Assembly: GCA_031263835.1 (NCBI GenBank)
Contig: JAISEZ010000156.1
Coordinates: 1 to 5,287 of the forward strand
DNA: 5,287 nt
Direction: 5' to 3'
DNA from: Tannerella sp.
Lineage (GTDB): Bacteria; Bacteroidota; Bacteroidia; Bacteroidales; Tannerellaceae
Part shown: in pieces, positions 1 to 5,155 of the stretch
How the letters are laid out: each line of letters opens with the position of its first letter
Numbering within the stretch: the first letter of the stretch is position 1
Translations under genes and position numbers: made by a program
Notes under the pieces: model-generated
The model's input: the letters and a program-made list of their open reading frames with translations, nothing else
Database searches by the model: none
Told to the model about the DNA's origin: nothing

Positions 1-6
1 AGGGTT

Positions 7-40
7 GAAAAATTACGCCGTGCGCAGTAAAATACGGCTT
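7..40 (-). terminator. Possible terminator after the bacterioferritin gene
   Basis: On the minus strand, 14 bases after the bacterioferritin stop, GCCGT (38-34) can pair with ACGGC (21-17) around a 12-base loop. It is followed by GTAATTTTTC, which contains a short T-run. The stem is only 5 bp, so it is weak. Its position and trailing T-run fit a rho-independent terminator for the sigma-bacterioferritin unit. The window ends here, so a further downstream gene cannot be excluded. Confidence 0.45.
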
Positions 41-51
41 AAACAAAAATC

Positions 52-561
52 TTATTCTGCTGATGCGGCAGGGGTAGCCGTCGCTACATGCTTGCTGCGT
101 TCTACCGACTGCAATGCCAAATAATTGGCGCCGAATTTCCCAAGATTGTCGAGTTCCGTTTCAAACTGATCCTGATGCACTTCTTCTTCCTCCACCAATT
201 GCTCGAACAGTTTCTTGGACGCTGCATCCAGCGCCGCACTGCACTCCTGCGCCCACTGATTATAATCGGCAACCGTCGCCGTTTCCATGTCCACGGCTTT
301 CTCCAGCATTTTTTCCGGGTCTGCCAGTTTGGCCACCGGATGTGAAGGGATCATTTCCACTTCTCCCTTCAGGAATAAAATGCGCTCGGCCAGCCGTTCC
401 ACGTGCATCATCTCCTGAATGGCCACACGCCGGAACAGTTCCGACAACAATTCATATCCCATGTCATCACACCGGAAGTGGAAGTACATGTACTGGTGAA
501 CAGCCGACAACTCGTCATTCACCGCGCGATTCAATAACTCAATGCTTTTATCTCTTTTCAT
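52..561 (-). CDS. bfr: Bacterioferritin (heme-type ferritin)
   Basis: A 169-residue ferritin-like four-helix protein that should oxidise Fe(II) at a di-iron centre and store ferric mineral inside a multimeric cytoplasmic cage. All six ferroxidase ligands of E. coli Bfr are present with a constant one-residue offset: Glu17, Glu50, His53, Glu93, Glu126 and His129, with Tyr24 beside them. Met51 sits at the place of the heme-ligating Met52 of E. coli, and the following ERxxERILFLKG stretch is typical of bacterioferritins. The E. coli inner-surface iron site residues His46 and Asp50 are replaced by Arg45 and Gln49. The length is slightly above the usual 155-160 because of an Ala/Thr-rich tail (about 158-169). 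It lacks the cysteine next to the helix-C Glu found in Bacteroides DPS-like thioferritins, so it is a different paralogue. The start lies 21 bp after the sigma factor stop without a Shine-Dalgarno sequence, so the two are probably co-transcribed. Family assignment is firm. Heme binding is inferred. Confidence 0.93.
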   Translation of the reverse strand: MKRDKSIELLNRAVNDELSAVHQYMYFHFRCDDMGYELLSELFRRVAIQEMMHVERLAERILFLKGEVEMIPSHPVAKLADPEKMLEKAVDMETATVADYNQWAQECSAALDAASKKLFEQLVEEEEVHQDQFETELDNLGKFGANYLALQSVERSKHVATATPAASAE

Positions 562-582
562 TTTCTAATAATTTAGTACTGT

Positions 583-1176
583 TTACACAAACGAAAGTTC
601 AATTTTGTTTTCTTCGGCCATCCGCCTCATGTTCAGGATGGCGTAACGCATCCGTCCCAACGCGGTATTGATGCTTACCCCCGTAAGGTCGGCAATTTCC
701 TTAAAACTCATGTCCTGATAGTAACGCATTTCCAACACTTCACGCTGATTATCCGGTAAATGGCGAATCATCTTCTTTATGTCGTTGAAAACCTGCTCCT
801 GCACCATTTCATCCTCTATCGTCTTCTCGCATAAACGGCTGTCATTAAACAAATCTACATCCACTTCATCATTCGATATGGAATTTTCATTCCGTTCCTG
901 ACGGAAATTGTCAATAATCAGGTTATGAGCAATACGCATAATCCACGCCTTGAACTTGCCGTTTTCCGTATAACGTCCCTGCTTAATAGTCATAATCACC
1001 TTTACAAAAGTCTCCTGGAAAATGTCTTCCGTTAAATCCCTATCGCGTACGATATAATATATGTACGAATGGACACCCCCCTTATGGCGATTCAACAACA
1101 CATCGAATGCGGAATTATTGCCTTCCGCATACAATACGACCAATTCTTCATCGGTCATCGTTTTTAAATTTCTCAT
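583..1176 (-). CDS. ECF-type RNA polymerase sigma factor
   Basis: A 197-residue sigma-70 family protein of the extracytoplasmic function class, with only sigma2 and sigma4 domains. Sigma2 covers about residues 23-95: DLTEDIFQETFVKV is the region 2.2 core-binding helix, and GKFKAWIMRIAHNLIIDNF is the region 2.3-2.4 helix that melts and reads the -10 element. An acidic linker (about 96-125) leads to sigma4 (about 126-185): LPDNQREVLEMRYYQDMSFKEIADLTGVS plus a recognition helix INTALGRMRYAI. The ATG at 1176 is used because it precedes the family N-terminus by only a few residues; Met7 (MTDEELV) is a possible alternative. A weak AAGG lies 4 bases upstream of the ATG. No anti-sigma factor lies on either side: bacterioferritin follows at 21 bp, and a terminator and the FadL-like gene lie upstream. 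The target regulon cannot be read from the sequence. Association with iron or oxidative stress is inferred from the bacterioferritin neighbour. Confidence 0.94.
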   Translation of the reverse strand: MRNLKTMTDEELVVLYAEGNNSAFDVLLNRHKGGVHSYIYYIVRDRDLTEDIFQETFVKVIMTIKQGRYTENGKFKAWIMRIAHNLIIDNFRQERNENSISNDEVDVDLFNDSRLCEKTIEDEMVQEQVFNDIKKMIRHLPDNQREVLEMRYYQDMSFKEIADLTGVSINTALGRMRYAILNMRRMAEENKIELSFV

Positions 1177-1261
1177 TACACCTTACATTTTTGGTTTCAG
1201 AGTAATGTTTGTTACAATAGGCATTCGGTTTTAAATTGTGTCTGCATCAAAATATCGGCGG

Positions 1262-1293
1262 CAAAGGAATGAAAAGTCCTGCAATCGCACAAA
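1262..1293 (-). promoter_or_regulatory. Candidate Bacteroides-type promoter for sigma factor-bfr
   Basis: Reading the minus strand, TTTG (1293-1290) is followed after 20 bases by TTCCTTTG (1269-1262). The Bacteroides housekeeping consensus is TTTG, 19-21 bases, TAnnTTTG, so there is one mismatch, at the second base of the -7 element. It lies just after the FadL-like gene's terminator and would give a leader of roughly 75-80 bases before the sigma factor start. It is inferred from motif and position only. Confidence 0.4.
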
Positions 1294-1301
1294 TTTCCCT
1301 G

Positions 1302-1348
1302 AAAAAAAATCCCCAAGTCGGATGCTTATTGTACCAAATGGGGATTTT
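1302..1348 (-). terminator. Rho-independent terminator of the FadL-like gene
   Basis: The perfect 10-bp arms AAAATCCCCA (1306-1315) and TGGGGATTTT (1339-1348) flank a 23-base loop. On the minus strand the stem ends in a run of eight T (1309-1302), half of it inside the stem. It starts 42 bases after the FadL-like stop codon and separates that gene from the sigma factor unit. The loop is longer than usual, but the stem and T-run make the call good. The A-rich 5' arm could also allow partial function on the plus strand, where no gene needs it. Confidence 0.75.
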
Positions 1349-1390
1349 CCGGGACAAAATCATATTTCTTTTCTACTGTAAACGGCAGAT

Positions 1391-2956
1391 TCAGAATTTA
1401 TATCCGAACGTCAGAGCCACACGGTTTGTATTGATTGACAGGCTGGACGGCTCGATTTTCAACTCGGCTGCACCGTTGTCCGCATAGATGTTGGAAAACG
1501 GATATAATGTTTCCTTTTGAATCCGGAGAATGTATGCCAAATCCATGTAGAAATTCGGCGTGAAGCGGTAACCCAGTCCTGCCGTATAATAATTGGTGGC
1601 GTTTGAAACCGCAAAATGCGAAATCGTCCCCACCGGAAAGACTTCCTGTCCTCCATTCCTCAACAGTTCCTTCATCGGGCTTGACTGCCAGATATAACCT
1701 GCACGCAGGGCAAACTGCGGCGTCACTTTCACTTCGGCGCCCAATTTCACCGTATGTCCCGGGCCGAAATCTTCGCGGATATGCTTGTTGTCTCCATACG
1801 CATAGCCTTGCCGGTCGGACAGGTACATGGACTTGTAATCGGTCAGTTCGTAATCGAGGCTCACCAGTGCAGTGTTACCGATAATCCCCGCCGTACTGAA
1901 TATCCAGCGACCCGGCGTACGCAAACGGTATTCGGCATATCGGCCCAACGGCGTCTTGGCCTCCATTTTGGGCTGGGAAACGTAACCGGCATAATGGGTT
2001 TCGCCTCTGGCATAGAAATAATCCGTCATCGAATACCATTTCGGTGAATTGTATGCGACTCCCACGCGAAGCGCCTCTATCGGACGGACAATCACTCCCA
2101 GATTCACGGAATAAGCCACGCCCTCCGATTCAAGATTGGTGTCCAGATAGCCGTAGTCCTCGCCTGTAAATGTTTCATCGTGCCGCGAAGACATGCGGTA
2201 GTCCAGGTTCGTGACTCCCAGCGTTGCGCCAAGGAACACCCGGTCGGAAATATTGGTCGCCAGCGAGAAATTGTATTCGACAATGCTGCTGCTTTCCATC
2301 AGGGAAAAGGCGGTTCTTTGCGGCGCACTCGAAAATGTATTGCGATATGCCGTGTTTTTCGGACCGTCATCCTGCGGAAAGATATATCCCGACTGATATC
2401 CCAAAATGGACAGCCAGCCTAATTTCGAATTGTCGTAGGGACTGTAATTGTCCGTTGAAGGCAAATCTTCCAGAAGAATGCCCTCCCGCGTCGTACGTGC
2501 GGCAATAAAATCGCCTATGGACGCGCCCGGGTGACCCGTCGACTTGATGTTCCGGTTGAAATCTTTCACTTTATTATAGGCAATACCCAGATGCCACCCC
2601 TTGATTCCCGATTCTTTTCCGGTCGGGAAATAGGTGATATAGGAGAAATTATCAAAAGCCAGTCCGGTTCGATTTTCGGTGTTTTTGATACCTGTCCAGG
2701 TGGCGCCTGCGCGGGCATTGTTCAGGGTCACGGTCGCCTGAACTTCCGAACTGCGATATACGCCTAACCCTGCCGGATTGTGAGACATTGCGGACATGTC
2801 GCCGCCCAGCGCGCCGAATGCACCACCCATGCTCATGGAGCGTGCCGTACCATTCAAATCCAACTGCGAATAGCGATACGCATCCATTTCTCCCTGAGCA
2901 AACAGCATTCCGCTGCTTAACAGCCATGCGCTGATATAAAGGCCGGTTTTTTTCAT
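1391..2956 (-). CDS. OmpP1/FadL-family outer membrane channel protein
   Basis: A 521-residue exported beta-barrel protein. Residues 1-20 form a signal peptide (MKK, hydrophobic core, LFA cut before QG). The mature N-terminus carries ARSMSMGGAFGALGGD (39-53) and HNPAGLGVYRSS (59-70). The Asn60-Pro61-Ala62 triplet matches the conserved NPA of the FadL hatch domain. The rest alternates hydrophobic and polar residues with many aromatics, as in a barrel, and the chain ends in RVALTFGYKF with a C-terminal Phe, the usual BAM recognition end. FadL relatives let hydrophobic compounds such as long-chain fatty acids or aromatics diffuse across the outer membrane. The actual substrate here is unknown, and Bacteroidetes homologues are variously labelled hemin receptor or plain outer membrane protein. 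It follows the low-complexity secreted protein gene by 121 bp on the same strand, with no convincing promoter of its own, so co-transcription is possible. It is complete, with a terminator behind it. Confidence 0.88.
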   Translation of the reverse strand: MKKTGLYISAWLLSSGMLFAQGEMDAYRYSQLDLNGTARSMSMGGAFGALGGDMSAMSHNPAGLGVYRSSEVQATVTLNNARAGATWTGIKNTENRTGLAFDNFSYITYFPTGKESGIKGWHLGIAYNKVKDFNRNIKSTGHPGASIGDFIAARTTREGILLEDLPSTDNYSPYDNSKLGWLSILGYQSGYIFPQDDGPKNTAYRNTFSSAPQRTAFSLMESSSIVEYNFSLATNISDRVFLGATLGVTNLDYRMSSRHDETFTGEDYGYLDTNLESEGVAYSVNLGVIVRPIEALRVGVAYNSPKWYSMTDYFYARGETHYAGYVSQPKMEAKTPLGRYAEYRLRTPGRWIFSTAGIIGNTALVSLDYELTDYKSMYLSDRQGYAYGDNKHIREDFGPGHTVKLGAEVKVTPQFALRAGYIWQSSPMKELLRNGGQEVFPVGTISHFAVSNATNYYTAGLGYRFTPNFYMDLAYILRIQKETLYPFSNIYADNGAAELKIEPSSLSINTNRVALTFGYKF

Positions 2957-3017
2957 ATTATTCTATCTATCTTAATTCTACACTAAATTTCAAAGTTCAA
3001 TTCCCGTTTTAAAGTTT

Positions 3018-3061
3018 AAGGTTTAAAGTTCAATCCTCTGTATATTGAAACCTTAAACCTT
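3018..3061. repeat. Imperfect inverted repeat between two envelope genes
   Basis: AAGGTTTAAAGTTCAAT (3018-3034) pairs with ATTGAAACCTTAAACCTT (3044-3061) around a 9-base loop: nine pairs, one A-C mismatch, one G-C pair, one bulged A, then six pairs. It starts 17 bases after the stop of the low-complexity gene. There is no clean T-run on the minus strand, so it is not a standard terminator. It could attenuate transcription or stabilise the upstream mRNA 3' end. The arms are AT-rich and related to neighbouring TTTAAAG words (3008-3030), so simple-sequence expansion is another explanation. Confidence 0.6.
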
Positions 3062-3077
3062 ATCCTTTTATTAGCGT

Positions 3078-4472
3078 TTATCTGCGACCGCCGCCGCCAC
3101 TTGACGAACGACCGCCACCTCCTCCGCCGCCGCCACTGAAGCCGCTTGACGAACGACCGCCGCCACCGCCGCCACTGCTTGAGCGACCGCTGCTGAAACT
3201 TCCGCTACTGCTCGAACGGCTGCTACTGCTGCTGCTGACGCTTCCGCTGCTCGAACGGCCAGTGCTGCCGGACGAGGAGGAACTGGAGCGTGTGCTGGAG
3301 TTGCTGCTATTACTTACCGAGGGCGCGGACGAACGCGAAGTGCCTGTGCTGCTGCTGCGCGAAACGCCTGTACTGCTGCTGCGTGAAGAAGAAGTGCGTG
3401 CAGTGCTGCTGTTGCCGTTATTGACGGCTTCCGAACTGCGCGAAGTCGACGAATTGCGACCGCTTACGCTTGACGAGCGCGAGGATGAACGGCCGGAGGC
3501 GTTGCTGTCTACACTCGAAGACGACGAACGGGAGGTTGTTCCCGAATTCTTCAGAGAAGAACTTCTCCCGGAACTGCGGTATCCGGCATTTTCGCGGGTC
3601 GAAGAACGGGAAGAAGAGGCGCTCCGTGTCGAGGAGGAACTGCGTCCGGAAGCGGCCGACGAACGCATGCCTGCACTGCTGCGTCCGGAGGTGTAATTGC
3701 CTGCCGACGAACGGCCTCCCTGATTGCGGTAGTACGACCTGTCATTTCCGTAATAGCCGCCGTGATAATGGTGGTGATGTCCGTAGTAACCGTAATGGCC
3801 GTAATAGCCCATTCCGCCGTAATACCACGGGGAATACCAGCTGTATGACCAGGGCGAATACCAGCCGGAATACCAGGGGTCGTACCAGCCGCCTCCCCAG
3901 CCCCATCCGCTGTACGGATAGCGCCAGTATGACCAGTAGGGACTGTTCCATGAACTGTAATACCACGGGTCATACCAGCCGTTGCCCATTGTCACGTTCA
4001 CACTCACATTCGTCTGTCCGTCGGAATAATCCGTGTCATATCCGTAGGCGTAATAGCCGTCGCTGAGATACAAGTCCACATTGTCCGCCCCGGCTACAGT
4101 GATTTTGCTGGGGGAATGATAACGGATAATCCGTTCCGAATATTCCGTGTCCGAACGGCGTTCCACTTGTTCGGGTTCGCCGTCGGCATACATTTCTATC
4201 TCTTCGGCTTCATCTTCTTCCGGACCGGCATACCTGCGATTATATGCATCTACATCCATTTCGGTGGGCGCAGCGGTTTGAGTCGCTGTTGCCCGTGCCG
4301 TTTCCGTATCAGCGCTTTGCAGCGTGCCTGTCTTCTTTTTGTCGGCGAGCTTTTCACTTTTTTTGCTTTTCCCGGAAGAGAAATATACGTCGTCGAAGAA
4401 TTCTTCCTGCGCCGCAGCGCTCAGCGCCAGCGTAAGCATGACCGTTAAGGAAGTTAATTTCATTGTTTTCAT
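3078..4472 (-). CDS. Secreted Ser/Arg/Gly- and Trp/Tyr-rich low-complexity protein
   Basis: A 464-residue protein of unknown function; I recognise no catalytic domain. Residues 1-22 form a signal peptide (MKTMKL, hydrophobic core, SAAAQ). Residues 23-120 are charged, first lysine-rich (SGKSKKSEKLADKKK) and then acidic (PEEDEAEEIEM). Residues 121-162 are the least repetitive part (PSKITVAGADNVDLYLSDG) and may form a small fold. Residues 165-245 are dominated by Trp, Tyr, Gly and Pro, with repeated WYDPW and WYSPW words, then a Gly-Tyr-His stretch including four histidines at 232-235. From 253 to the end the chain is Arg-Ser-Ser(-Ser) repeats diluted with Gly and Thr, ending in Gly runs and RR. 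There is no lipobox cysteine after the signal and no C-terminal sorting domain, so periplasmic, surface-attached or released locations are all open. The start at 4472 rather than Met4 is supported by AGGAGA 8 bases upstream. It precedes the FadL-like gene on the same strand. Similar serine-rich Bacteroides proteins may be labelled vitellogenin-like, which would reflect composition only. Confidence 0.82.
   Translation of the reverse strand: MKTMKLTSLTVMLTLALSAAAQEEFFDDVYFSSGKSKKSEKLADKKKTGTLQSADTETARATATQTAAPTEMDVDAYNRRYAGPEEDEAEEIEMYADGEPEQVERRSDTEYSERIIRYHSPSKITVAGADNVDLYLSDGYYAYGYDTDYSDGQTNVSVNVTMGNGWYDPWYYSSWNSPYWSYWRYPYSGWGWGGGWYDPWYSGWYSPWSYSWYSPWYYGGMGYYGHYGYYGHHHHYHGGYYGNDRSYYRNQGGRSSAGNYTSGRSSAGMRSSAASGRSSSSTRSASSSRSSTRENAGYRSSGRSSSLKNSGTTSRSSSSSVDSNASGRSSSRSSSVSGRNSSTSRSSEAVNNGNSSTARTSSSRSSSTGVSRSSSTGTSRSSAPSVSNSSNSSTRSSSSSSGSTGRSSSGSVSSSSSSRSSSSGSFSSGRSSSGGGGGGRSSSGFSGGGGGGGGRSSSGGGGRR
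3081..3716 (-). repeat. Coding repeat region: RSSS/Gly-rich tail
   Basis: This is the part of the low-complexity gene encoding residues 253-464. Arg-Ser-Ser motifs recur about every 5-12 residues. At DNA level some copies are identical: TTGACGAACGACCGCC (plus-strand sense) occurs at 3101-3116 and 3146-3161, 45 bases apart, next to CCGCCGCC-type glycine runs. Such tracts are prone to slippage and recombination, so length variation between strains is expected. Elsewhere the serine codons vary (TCG, AGC, TCC), suggesting selection on the protein composition rather than recent duplication alone. Confidence 0.75.
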
Positions 4473-4480
4473 CTTTAGTT

Positions 4481-4486
4481 TCTCCT
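4481..4486 (-). promoter_or_regulatory. Shine-Dalgarno-like site of the low-complexity protein gene
   Basis: AGGAGA on the minus strand ends 8 bases before the ATG at 4472. It decides the start: Met4, the other candidate, would be 17 bases away. A clear Shine-Dalgarno sequence is uncommon in Bacteroidales and absent from the other starts here, apart from a weak AAGG before the sigma factor gene, so it may mark strong translation. Confidence 0.55.
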
Positions 4487-4529
4487 CTATCTTAAATTAA
4501 TTACATTAATATACTATTCTCTGTTTTGT

Positions 4530-4541
4530 GTCCAATTGGAC
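4530..4541. promoter_or_regulatory. Perfect 12-bp palindrome upstream of the low-complexity gene
   Basis: GTCCAATTGGAC is fully self-complementary and centred 63-64 bases before the ATG at 4472. It is the right size for a dimeric regulator's operator, or for a short stem in a leader RNA if transcription starts near 4585. I do not recognise it as the site of a named regulator, and a chance palindrome of this length in AT-rich DNA is possible. Confidence 0.35.
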
Positions 4542-4589
4542 TCTTTTTCCTGTTTAAAGTTTAATTTCAATCGTTCCTTTTTTTCCACA

Positions 4590-4631
4590 CAAATGTACAA
4601 CATTCCCATTGAACAGTTTCTGTTTACAGAA
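4590..4631 (-). promoter_or_regulatory. Candidate promoter with dyad in place of the -33 box
   Basis: TACATTTG (4597-4590, minus strand) is an exact match to the Bacteroides -7 consensus TAnnTTTG. At the -33 position there is no TTTG. Instead there is the perfect dyad TTCTGT-TT-ACAGAA (4618-4631), overlapped by AACAG-TTT-CTGTT (4612-4624). The start of transcription would be near 4585, giving a leader of about 110 bases for the low-complexity gene. A missing -33 box under a dyad suggests activator dependence, but this is inference from motifs only. Confidence 0.33.
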
Positions 4632-4712
4632 TCTTTAACACCCCTTACGGGCATGTTTTGGGAGTTCTGCTTATTGAACAGGACGCATTCTGCCCTGAAA
4701 ATGCTGCATGAA

Positions 4713-4744
4713 AGATTCAAAGATTCAAAGATTCAAGGATTCAA
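4713..4744. repeat. Four tandem 8-bp AGATTCAA units
   Basis: There are three perfect AGATTCAA copies (4713-4720, 4721-4728, 4729-4736) and a fourth with one change, GGATTCAA (4737-4744). The last unit overlaps a 6-bp stem, AGGATT-CAAA-AATCCT (4736-4751), and supplies the stop codon of the mutarotase fragment (TGA at 4743-4741). Related GATTCAA words recur at 5051-5066. Such ATTCAAAG arrays resemble simple intergenic repeats I associate with Bacteroidales genomes. Confidence 0.85.
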
Positions 4745-4944
4745 AAATCCTGCGACGACGTCTCTCCTTCCACCTTCTGCACGCCGAACAAAATGTTTGT
4801 TTCCCCGTCCAGGTAGATGGAATAATCGCTGATGCCCGACCGTTTAATCAGGTCTGCAATGCCCGGCCACACCTCGCTGTGACGTTTGATGTACTCCTGT
4901 TTGAATCCGGGTTTCAATTTCATTTTAAATGCTACTCTTTTCAT
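4741..4944 (-). pseudogene. rhaM: L-rhamnose mutarotase, C-terminally truncated
   Basis: Sixty-seven residues match the N-terminal two thirds of L-rhamnose mutarotase, which interconverts alpha and beta anomers of L-rhamnose in the cytoplasm ahead of RhaA. MKRVAFKMKLKPGF is followed by EYIKRHSEVWP, with Tyr18 and His22 at the same numbers as the E. coli active-site residues, then DYSIYLDGETNILFGVQKVEGE. Family members run about 104 residues. This one stops after SSQDF, so the part carrying the conserved Trp-Trp and the DNSP motif is gone, and none of the three minus-strand frames of 4600-4740 encodes it. The break lies at the tandem repeat array. The start at 4944 is chosen because it gives the family N-terminus; an in-frame ATG at 5001 would add 19 unrelated residues over the likely promoter. 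No other rhamnose genes are in view. It is most likely a non-functional remnant; a shortened protein with a new role is possible but less likely. Confidence 0.85.
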
Positions 4945-4972
4945 AATCACTGTCTGTTTAAAAAAACGGGCG

Positions 4973-5001
4973 CAAGTTACAACCATCCGCGCTATTTGCA
5001 A
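4973..5001 (-). promoter_or_regulatory. Weak candidate promoter for the mutarotase fragment
   Basis: On the minus strand TTG (5001-4999) is followed after 19 bases by TAACTTG (4979-4973), a shortened version of TAnnTTTG. The distance to the ATG at 4944 (about 29 bases) is typical for Bacteroidales. Both boxes are imperfect. If real, the fragment keeps its ancestral promoter. Confidence 0.28.
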
Positions 5002-5050
5002 TACGGTCAGCGGTGATTTTTCAAATTTTTATGCTTTGCACGGGATGTGA

Positions 5051-5074
5051 AGATTCAATGATTCAATTTTGAAT
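5051..5074. repeat. GATTCAA repeat pair with palindrome
   Basis: AGATTCAA (5051-5058) and TGATTCAA (5059-5066) form a two-unit version of the array at 4713-4744. The second unit runs into the palindrome ATTCAA-TT-TTGAAT (5061-5074). The two copies bracket the mutarotase fragment and its upstream region. Apart from this and the two promoters, I see nothing in the 211-base divergent intergenic stretch 4945-5155. Confidence 0.6.
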
Positions 5075-5096
5075 TGCATTCTGTCAGCGATACGTT

Positions 5097-5128
5097 TTTG
5101 TTTTTCTGATGAAAATCATGTAGTTTTG
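5097..5128 (+). promoter_or_regulatory. Bacteroides-type promoter for the methyltransferase gene
   Basis: TTTG (5097-5100), exactly 20 bases, then TAGTTTTG (5121-5128), matching the consensus TTTG-N19-21-TAnnTTTG at every defined position. The start of transcription would be near 5135, leaving about 20 bases of leader before the ATG at 5156. It is the best promoter match in the window. Confidence 0.7.
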
Positions 5129-5155
5129 TAGCCGAAGTAAAAATGGAACTGTGGA

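Noticed and set aside
1236..1487. An 83-residue plus-strand frame across the terminator
   Set aside because: It covers the sigma promoter, the terminator hairpin and the FadL-like 3' end, with no family resemblance.
2991..2998. GAACTTTG on the minus strand as -7 element of the FadL-like gene
   Set aside because: It has one mismatch to TAnnTTTG and no TTTG or near match 19-21 bases upstream, so it is too weak to report as a promoter.
3081..3250. Possible CRISPR-like or minisatellite array from the regular GC-rich repeats
   Set aside because: The repeats are in-frame codons for RSSS and Gly runs within a coding sequence; there are no spacers or uniform unit lengths.
3262..3696. Long plus-strand open frame rich in Leu/Glu opposite the low-complexity gene
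   Set aside because: Its Leu/Glu/Arg bias is the mirror of Ser/Arg/Gly codons on the minus strand; there is no start signal and no resemblance to a known protein.
3470..4066. A 198-codon plus-strand frame overlapping the same gene
   Set aside because: Arg/Asn/Ser/Thr-rich composition arises from the repetitive antisense strand; it has no promoter, ribosome site or recognisable domain.
4649..4695. GGGCA...TGCCC with inner GTTC/GAAC as a structured RNA
   Set aside because: The arms are 4-5 bp with long unpaired stretches, no known RNA family is recognised, and chance pairing is likely.
4514..4720. A 68-residue minus-strand frame between the low-complexity gene and the mutarotase fragment
   Set aside because: It starts inside the tandem repeat and has no family resemblance. 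I also checked all three minus-strand frames of this stretch for the missing mutarotase C-terminus (Trp-Trp, DNSP) and did not find it.
4708..5016. Plus-strand frame starting MKDSKIQRFKDSK
   Set aside because: The repetitive N-terminus is just the translated 8-bp array, and the rest is antisense to the mutarotase fragment.
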